Source: CAYTID01 sp964437735
Lineage (GTDB): Bacteria > Bacteroidota > Ignavibacteria > UBA10030 > BY39
DNA: 20,916 nucleotides
Reading direction: 5' to 3'
NCBI GenBank assembly: GCA_964437735.1
Contig: CAYTID010000038.1
Location: 1 to 20,916, forward strand
The notes beneath the pieces are model-generated. The model had not been told where the DNA came from and made no database searches. It worked only from the letters and a program-made list of their open reading frames with translations. The position numbers were made by a program, and so were the translations under genes. Every line of letters begins with the position of its first letter. Within the stretch, counting starts at the first letter, position 1. Below are positions 16,598 through 20,916 of the stretch, one piece after another.

Positions 16598-17305
16598 CTA
16601 TAAGTATAAACTCTTAAATTTTTCGTAGTCATTTATAATTAATTTGTTTCCTTCAAGCTCAATATGTCCTTTTCGAATGAACATATGCACCATGCGCGAA
16701 ATCGTTTCGCGCGATGTACCTGCCATGCTGGCTAAATCCTGCTGAAGCGGCAGTTGGTCGATTTCAACTCTTCCGTGACGAATTTTTCCTATCTCATCGG
16801 CTAATTGCAGAATCACATTTGCAACTCTACCGGCGGCATCTTTTAGTGATAAACTTTTAATTTGAGTATCCGCTTTTCGCAACCGCATAGTTAATTCTCT
16901 TAGTAGGGCAATCCCGACAGTCGGGAAATCATTAAGCAGTTTTAAAAAATCACGCCGATGAATCATGAACAGCTCAGTTTTTGTTATCGCAACAACGCTT
17001 GCGGATCGTGTTAATCCATCGAGGATTGCCATCTCACCAAAGAAATCATTTTCGCCTAAGATAGAAAGTATGACTTCCCTTCCGTCTTCGTCACTACGAA
17101 TAATTTTTACCTTTCCTGAGAGGATAACAAAAAGTGCGGCGCCGATTTCTTCTTCGAGCAACACTAATGTACCTCTTTTGTATTTTTTCCTCACTCCAAC
17201 ACGGGCGACATGAGTTATTTCACTGTCGTCGATGTCGGAAAAGATAGGTACGTTTTTTAAAAATTGAATAGCTTCAAAAATTCCTGGTTCTTTTTTCTGA
17301 ATCAT
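16598..17305 (-). CDS. Crp/Fnr-family transcriptional regulator
   Basis: This 235-residue regulator has an N-terminal cyclic-nucleotide-binding beta-roll (about 17-130), a long dimer helix (about 131-155) and a C-terminal winged helix-turn-helix. The ligand pocket has GEMA (90-93) and R100-S101 (LTRSAS), the residues that in E. coli CRP bind the cAMP phosphate (E72, R82, S83), so a cyclic nucleotide is a plausible ligand. The protein has no cysteine, which excludes an FNR-type iron-sulfur sensor. The recognition helix reads TSRETISRMVHMF, giving the E-SR residues (E200, S203, R204) of FNR-like binding to TTGAT half-sites. It heads a five-gene unit and has a strong promoter. Confidence 0.93.
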   Translation of the reverse strand: MIQKKEPGIFEAIQFLKNVPIFSDIDDSEITHVARVGVRKKYKRGTLVLLEEEIGAALFVILSGKVKIIRSDEDGREVILSILGENDFFGEMAILDGLTRSASVVAITKTELFMIHRRDFLKLLNDFPTVGIALLRELTMRLRKADTQIKSLSLKDAAGRVANVILQLADEIGKIRHGRVEIDQLPLQQDLASMAGTSRETISRMVHMFIRKGHIELEGNKLIINDYEKFKSLYL

Positions 17306-17345
17306 ATTTATTTAAATATTTTTTTCTACCCAATAATTTAAAAAT

Positions 17346-17374
17346 AATATAGTAGAGAATGCAATTAAAGTCAA
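17346..17374 (-). promoter_or_regulatory. strong sigma70-type promoter of the Crp/Fnr operon
   Basis: On the minus strand TTGACT (plus 17369-17374) and TATATT (plus 17346-17351) each match the consensus at 5 of 6 positions and are spaced by exactly 17 bp. The predicted start near 17339 leaves a leader of about 34 nt before the ATG at 17305. This is the best promoter in the window and shows that the host uses ordinary sigma70-like signals. Confidence 0.65.
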
Positions 17375-17506
17375 GAATTGATGCTATTTTTTTAATTAAA
17401 TTCAGGTTTTGAGTCTGAATATTAGTTTAACATCGAATGAATAGGTAGATTGCATCTTTTTGAAATATTATTTAGCTTAAAACCAACATTAATCGGAGAT
17501 AATACA

Positions 17507-18070
17507 ATGGAACTTTTAATTCTTGGAATCATTCTGTTTGTCGTAATTGGTTATGTAATATTAAAATATAATGCATTGATCACTTTGCGCAATCAGATTG
17601 AAAACGGATGGAAGCAAATTGATGTTCAACTAAAACGCCGTCATGATTTAATACCAAATCTTGTAAATACGGTAAAGGGTTACATGGAATTTGAACAGGA
17701 TACCCTACGTCAGGTGATTGACGCAAGGAATGCGGCGATAACCGCAAAAGGAGTTAAAGATACCGCTGTAAAAGAGGGCGAATTAAGCTCAGTCCTCACA
17801 CGCCTTTTTGCGCTTTTTGAAAATTATCCGAATTTGAAAGCCAACGAAAATGTAATGCAACTTCAGGAAGAACTGACAAGTACCGAGAATAAAGTAAGCT
17901 TTGCCAGGCAATTTTATAACGATATCGCAATGAAATTTAATATTGCACAGGAAGTTTTTCCAGCTAATATAATTGCAAATATTTTTAATTTTAAAAGAGC
18001 AGAATTGTTCGAAGTAACAGCAGCCGGTGAGAGAGAAGTTCCAAAAGTTGATTTATCATTAAAAAAATAG
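17507..18070 (+). CDS. lemA: LemA family protein
   Basis: This 187-residue LemA-family membrane protein has one N-terminal transmembrane segment (about 2-21) and then a helical-bundle domain. Family motifs are YNALITLRNQIENGWKQIDVQLKRRHDLIPNLV (about 24-56, cited by position and partly) and the later EELTSTENKVSFARQFYNDIAMKFN block (about 125-150). The function is unknown; the gene often sits beside htpX, as here. I chose ATG at 17507 because GGAG (17495-17498) is 8 nt upstream and the protein then begins with the typical short tail plus membrane helix. An in-frame TTG at 17450 would add 19 residues without support. The gap to the Crp gene (201 bp) is the divergent control region; I see no clear lemA promoter there. 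Confidence 0.93.
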   Translation: MELLILGIILFVVIGYVILKYNALITLRNQIENGWKQIDVQLKRRHDLIPNLVNTVKGYMEFEQDTLRQVIDARNAAITAKGVKDTAVKEGELSSVLTRLFALFENYPNLKANENVMQLQEELTSTENKVSFARQFYNDIAMKFNIAQEVFPANIIANIFNFKRAELFEVTAAGEREVPKVDLSLKK

Positions 18071-18076
18071 AAAACA

Positions 18077-19081
18077 TTGATATCAGGTTTTCCAAATATT
18101 TACGAGCAGCAGAGAAAAAATAAAAAACGAACGGCAATCGTTATCTCCATTTTTATTTTATTTTTTGCTTTCTTAGGCTGGGGTTTTGATTTGTTCTATT
18201 TCGGGTACGATCCATTTGGTCTTTTTGAACAAAGCCGTGGCTTTCCTATCGCATCCATTATTGCCTTGGGTTTTGCAGGTTTATTTGCTTTATCCAGCCT
18301 ACAAGCAGGAGCGAAAGGTGTTCTTGCAGCAACGGGCGCATATCCACTTCCTGACAAGAATACCCGTTATCAAACGTTAAGAAATGTTGTTGATGAAATG
18401 AAAATCGCTTCCGGATTACCTGCTCCAAAATTGTATATAATTCCGGATTCCGATCCTAATGCCTTTGCCACAGGCAAAGATCCATCACATTCATACATTG
18501 CTGTAACTGAGGGACTTATCGATATTCTAAATCGTGAAGAGTTACAAGGAGTTGTCGCCCATGAAATGGGTCATATTAAAAATTATGATATCAGGTTGAT
18601 GACGGTTGTTGCCGCCCTCGTTGGGGCTATCGTGTTGTTATCGGAATTTGCTATTCGTGGTATGCGATTCGGTGGTTTGAGTGGAGGAAAGAAAAGAAGT
18701 TCTGATCGGGGAGGAGGGGCAGGACCGATCGTATTAATTCTTATGATTGTTTGGGTGGTCGGAATAATTCTCGCACCGATTTTAAGCCGGATGCTGGCAA
18801 TGGCTGTTTCAAGACAAAGAGAATTTTATGCCGATGCCACAGCCGGTGAACTTACCCGGAATCCGCTCGCGCTAGCGTCTGCTTTAGAGAAATTAGAAAA
18901 GGCAACAGCTCCCACCAAATCGATAAAGCGCGGTTCTGCTCACTTATGCATCGTTGATCCCATCGGATTAAAAGCAAATTTCAGGGAAGGGTTATTCGCT
19001 GACCTTTTTGCTACTCATCCCTCGATTTCTAAAAGGATTACGTTGCTAAGAGGGATGGGGTATCAGAATTTGAAAAAGTGA
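18077..19081 (+). CDS. htpX: HtpX-like M48 membrane zinc metalloprotease
   Basis: This 334-residue inner-membrane peptidase of family M48 is likely involved in quality control of membrane proteins. The zinc motif is HEMGH (H162, E163, H166) with the third ligand E249 in REFYADA. Hydrophobic segments lie at about 20-38, 57-76, 170-190 and 214-238, matching the HtpX four-helix layout. A Gly/Ser/Arg-rich stretch (GGLSGGKKRSSDRGGGAG) lies between segments 3 and 4. The start appears to be TTG at 18077, 6 bp after the lemA stop: the conserved YEQQRKNKKRT begins only eight codons later and no ATG or GTG precedes it. There is no SD sequence, so translation is probably coupled to lemA. Confidence 0.93.
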   Translation: MISGFPNIYEQQRKNKKRTAIVISIFILFFAFLGWGFDLFYFGYDPFGLFEQSRGFPIASIIALGFAGLFALSSLQAGAKGVLAATGAYPLPDKNTRYQTLRNVVDEMKIASGLPAPKLYIIPDSDPNAFATGKDPSHSYIAVTEGLIDILNREELQGVVAHEMGHIKNYDIRLMTVVAALVGAIVLLSEFAIRGMRFGGLSGGKKRSSDRGGGAGPIVLILMIVWVVGIILAPILSRMLAMAVSRQREFYADATAGELTRNPLALASALEKLEKATAPTKSIKRGSAHLCIVDPIGLKANFREGLFADLFATHPSISKRITLLRGMGYQNLKK

Positions 19082-19086
19082 CTAAA

Positions 19087-19153
19087 TTGGTCAAAATATA
19101 AAGAAAATTGATGTTTTATCGCTTTATTTTGGGTCTGTTCATTTGGTCAAAAT
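19087..19153. repeat. 11-bp direct repeat upstream of queF
   Basis: TTGGTCAAAAT occurs exactly at 19087-19097 and 19143-19153, with start points 56 bp apart, in the gap between htpX and queF. The copies could be binding sites for a regulator on one face of the helix, or remnants of a duplication. Nothing else in the gap supports a choice. A short dyad, AATAT-TGCG-ATATT, follows at 19167-19180. Confidence 0.4.
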
Positions 19154-19190
19154 TTCTTGATTTCGGAATATTGCGATATTTATTTTGAGA

Positions 19191-19240
19191 GTTCCCTAAA
19201 ATTATTTATTTTAATATCAAATTATCTTATTAAAGGGAAC
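19191..19240 (+). promoter_or_regulatory. queF leader hairpin pairing with the ribosome binding site
   Basis: GTTCCCT (19191-19197) is perfectly complementary to AGGGAAC (19234-19240), and AAT/ATT (19200-19202, 19229-19231) can pair inside after a 2x2 internal loop. The downstream arm contains the SD sequence AGGGA of queF (ATG at 19247), so folding would hide it. queF genes are often under preQ1 riboswitches, but I do not see the preQ1-I consensus here. Confidence 0.45.
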
Positions 19241-19246
19241 AAAATC

Positions 19247-19678
19247 ATGAAAAAAAATCAAACAAAATTACCTCAACCACTCGACAGACGATACGATACA
19301 ACCGATCAGGACGCAATCGAAATCGCAGTATTAGAAACATTCCATTATGATTATCTTGGTAGAGATATTGTGATAAATATTGACACGGATGAATTCAGTG
19401 CTGTGTGTCCTTTCTCAGGTCTGCCGGATTTTGCCCTCATTAAAATAAATTATATTCCTGATAAATTGTGCATCGAATTGCGTTCTTTAAAATACTATCT
19501 TATGTCGTACCGTAACGTCGGGATCTATCAGGAACATGCAGTTAACCGTATACTCGTTGACCTTGTGGCATGCTGTAAACCAAAGTGGATGCAGGTAATT
19601 GCCGATTATAAAATAAGAGGAGGCATTCATACTGTAGCTAGCGTAGAGTATCACAAAAAATTAAAAAGTAAAAATTGA
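19247..19678 (+). CDS. queF: NADPH-dependent 7-cyano-7-deazaguanine reductase QueF
   Basis: QueF reduces preQ0 to preQ1 in queuosine synthesis. The 143-residue protein is of the short unimodular type. The catalytic cysteine is C54 in SAVCPFSGLPD, with D61 as proton donor and the substrate-binding glutamate E77 in IELRSLKYY. The RGGIH motif follows at 124-128. I chose ATG at 19247 because AGGGA lies 8 nt upstream and the protein then has normal length; the frame is open for 30 more codons upstream, but these are hydrophobic and not family-like. No other queuosine gene is nearby. Confidence 0.95.
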   Translation: MKKNQTKLPQPLDRRYDTTDQDAIEIAVLETFHYDYLGRDIVINIDTDEFSAVCPFSGLPDFALIKINYIPDKLCIELRSLKYYLMSYRNVGIYQEHAVNRILVDLVACCKPKWMQVIADYKIRGGIHTVASVEYHKKLKSKN

Positions 19679-19705
19679 TCAAAGAATATTAAGGAAAGTA
19701 TTTCC

Positions 19706-19989
19706 ATGACGCCGAAAACAAGAATATCTGTAATCAAAGAATTGGATAAACTGAAGCGAATAAATTCAAGGAATAGTTATACTGGGGCATGTATATATGC
19801 AGCTCTTATTATCGATCCTTTGAATATTAACAATCGTCCTGATTACTCGCGGTTTTTAATGTACTCGCGTTAGTATTTATTTTCCAATCATTTTTTGTAA
19901 TTATCAGGCACAACGTGTACAATGAAATAATATTGATTCTGGATGCGATAATTGACGACAACCAGGATAAAACAGAACTGCCCCAATAA
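19706..19989 (+). pseudogene. small membrane protein gene split by a -1 frameshift
   Basis: An ATG at 19706 with AAGGA 10 nt upstream opens a frame that stops at TAG 19871-19873 after 55 codons. A second frame, open from 19843, continues to TAA 19987-19989. It encodes a clear membrane helix (about LLAVFNVLALVFIFQSFFVI) and a charged tail (NVYNEIILILDAIIDDNQD). Joining the two by restoring one base between 19843 and 19870, for example in the T5 run at 19853-19857 or in GATTAC at 19841-19846, gives a continuous protein of 94 residues. This has a basic N-terminus (KELDKLKRINSRN), a first moderately hydrophobic stretch and then the strong helix. I recognise no family. It may be a decaying gene, a sequencing error or a recoded gene; an intact 55-residue product is less likely. 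Confidence 0.6.
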
Positions 19990-20028
19990 TTTTTAACGTC
20001 CAAAATTGCAACTATTTAGTTCGGCTGA

Positions 20029-20044
20029 AAACGAGGTTTCGTTT
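20029..20044. other. short inverted repeat before tRNA-Leu
   Basis: AAACGA (20029-20034) and TCGTTT (20039-20044) form a 6-bp stem with a GGTT loop. It lies 40 bp after the broken membrane-protein gene and touches the candidate -35 of the tRNA. No run of U follows, so it is a weak terminator candidate at most. Confidence 0.25.
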
Positions 20045-20071
20045 GTAGTTTCTGCTAAAAAATACTATATT
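20043..20071 (+). promoter_or_regulatory. candidate promoter for tRNA-Leu
   Basis: TTGTAG (20043-20048) and TATATT (20066-20071) are spaced by 17 bp. The -10 is identical to that of the Crp operon. Transcription would begin near 20078, about 25 nt before the mature tRNA, and could continue into tig. Confidence 0.4.
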
Positions 20072-20102
20072 TGGAGTGTATTTTGTAAAAAAAACATTTT
20101 TT

Positions 20103-20187
20103 GGGCGAATGGCGGAACTGGCAGACGCGCTAGACTTAGGATCTAGTCCTAACAAGGGTGGGGGTTCAACTCCCCCTTCGCCCACCA
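20103..20187 (+). tRNA. tRNA-Leu (anticodon UAG, reads CUA)
   Basis: The acceptor arms GGGCGAA (20103-20109) and TTCGCCC (20177-20183) pair perfectly, with A73 and an encoded CCA (20185-20187). The anticodon stem CTAGA/TCTAG encloses the loop CTTAGGA with anticodon TAG. A long variable arm (CCT...AGG) marks a class II tRNA, and the T arm is GGGGG-TTCAACT-CCCCC. The G36-G37 pair makes it a TrmD substrate. It lies 81 bp before tig. Confidence 0.97.
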
Positions 20188-20268
20188 AGTCTGTAGCAAT
20201 TGCCGAATGACAATTGAAATTTATCGTATCATCAATTAACAATAAATAGATTTAGAAAGGATATACAG

Positions 20269-20916
20269 TTGGATTTTAAAATTAATGACATTAATCAGAC
20301 AGAAAAAGAGATAGAAATAAAACTTACTGCCGAAGAACTTGAGCCTCATTTTGATAAGGCTTATCAAAATTACAGAAAAAAAATTGAATTGAACGGATTC
20401 CGTAAAGGAAAAGCCCCATTGAATATGATTAAGAAAATGTATGGAGAAAGTATCGAATACGAAGCTCTTGAAAAAATTGCAGACGAATCATTTAAAAAAG
20501 CAATTGATGAAAACCAACTCGACCCGATTGGATCTCCTTCTTTAACGGATATGGATTATCAGAAAGGGACTTCTGCAAGCTTTAAAATTAAATATGAAAT
20601 AAAACCGGAATTTGAATTGAAGGATTACAAAGGATTAACCTTTGAGAAGTTTATTCATACGGTTACAGACGAAGAAGTAGAGAGTGAAATTAAGCGGATA
20701 CTTTTCGCTAATGCAAAACTTGAAGAAGCACAGACTGTTGCCGACGAAAATCATGTTGTAACTTATGACGTTCAGGATTTAGACGAATCGGGCATGCCTG
20801 TGATTGGAAAAGCATCGAAAGGTGAGCGGATATATCTTGCTGAGAAATTTTATTTACCCGAATTCAAAGATGCTTTGAAGAACGTTTCGGTCGGGGATAC
20901 ACCTAAAGTATCTTTT
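20269..20916 (+). CDS. tig: trigger factor, 5' part (cut by the right edge)
   Basis: Trigger factor is the ribosome-bound chaperone and peptidyl-prolyl isomerase that meets nascent chains at the exit tunnel near L23. The visible 216 residues include the N-terminal ribosome-binding domain with its signature GFRKGKAP (43-50). The beginning of the isomerase domain follows from about 155; it is divergent (ESGMPVIGKASKGERIYL). The frame is open to the edge and about half of the usual 430 residues are present. The start is TTG at 20269: AGAAAGGA (20254-20261) is 7 nt upstream and no ATG or GTG precedes the conserved KINDINQTEKEIEI region. The gap from the tRNA holds only a 6-bp CAATTG repeat pair (20197-20202, 20211-20216). 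Confidence 0.94.
   Translation, partial: MDFKINDINQTEKEIEIKLTAEELEPHFDKAYQNYRKKIELNGFRKGKAPLNMIKKMYGESIEYEALEKIADESFKKAIDENQLDPIGSPSLTDMDYQKGTSASFKIKYEIKPEFELKDYKGLTFEKFIHTVTDEEVESEIKRILFANAKLEEAQTVADENHVVTYDVQDLDESGMPVIGKASKGERIYLAEKFYLPEFKDALKNVSVGDTPKVSF

Noticed and set aside
17400..17420. Inverted repeat ATTCAG...CTGAAT in the crp-lemA gap as an operator
   Set aside because: Only 6-bp arms around a 9-nt loop in an AT-rich region, with no resemblance to a Crp or FNR site.
17450..17506. Upstream TTG start for lemA
   Set aside because: It adds 19 residues with no ribosome site, while ATG at 17507 has GGAG at the right distance and gives a typical LemA N-terminus.
19082..19246. preQ1-I riboswitch before queF
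   Set aside because: The compact pseudoknot consensus (GGUUC-type stem, A-rich tail ending at the SD) is not visible; only a simple SD-pairing hairpin is supported.
19157..19246. Longer queF starting at 19157
   Set aside because: The added 30 residues are hydrophobic, not like any QueF N-terminus, and overlap the leader hairpin; ATG 19247 has a proper ribosome site.
20012..20242. Minus-strand open frame of 76 codons across the tRNA-Leu region
   Set aside because: It is antisense to the tRNA and its residues (GGVEPPPLLGLDPKSSASASSAIRP-like) are the translation of a tRNA complement, a well-known false gene pattern.

Overview
The window looks like a chromosomal core segment from an AT-rich, Gram-negative member of the Fibrobacteres-Chlorobi-Bacteroidetes group. 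It is more likely Ignavibacteria- or Chlorobi-like than Bacteroidia. The evidence is a PorZ-like type IX secretion protein, a futalosine-pathway menaquinone enzyme (MqnA family), a Tat-exported TldD, and purple-AAGGAG-type Shine-Dalgarno (SD) sequences with sigma70-like promoters (best example TTGACT-17 bp-TATATT). Bacteroidia usually lack those last two features. The taxonomy is an inference from gene content only. There is no rRNA, CRISPR array, transposase, phage gene or other sign of a mobile element.

Layout. (1) 120-2965, plus: tldD-tldE, a metalloprotease pair overlapping by 4 bp; only TldD carries a twin-arginine signal. (2) 3121-6821, minus: recN followed by a secreted S9 prolyl-oligopeptidase-family protease, 11 bp apart. 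(3) 6940-7590, plus: a SagB-type nitroreductase behind a 21-bp perfect palindrome. (4) 7594-12224, minus: the translation and secretion cluster ffh-rpsP-khpA-rimM-trmD-rplS, ending with an MqnA-family chorismate dehydratase. (5) 12327-17305, minus: Crp/Fnr regulator, PHP phosphoesterase, ribH, porZ-like gene and a family 2 glycosyltransferase. Spacings are tight, with a strong promoter at the front and a rho-independent terminator at the end, so this reads as one five-gene transcription unit. (6) 17507-20916, plus: lemA-htpX, queF, a small membrane-protein gene split by a -1 frameshift, tRNA-Leu(UAG), and the 5' part of tig (trigger factor), which runs off the right edge.

Functional themes are nascent-protein handling (Ffh, trigger factor, S16, L19, RimM, TrmD, KhpA), proteolysis at or outside the membrane (TldD/E, S9 peptidase, HtpX), tRNA modification (TrmD, QueF) and cofactor synthesis (RibH, MqnA). 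Non-ATG starts are frequent: TTG for rpsP, rimM, htpX and tig, and GTG for the glycosyltransferase.

I found no convincing novel multi-gene system. The points most worth a second look are the frameshifted 94-residue membrane protein at 19706-19989, the queF leader hairpin that pairs with its own SD sequence, the FNR-like palindrome before the nitroreductase, the exported/non-exported asymmetry of TldD/TldE, and the crp-led operon that includes a secretion gene.
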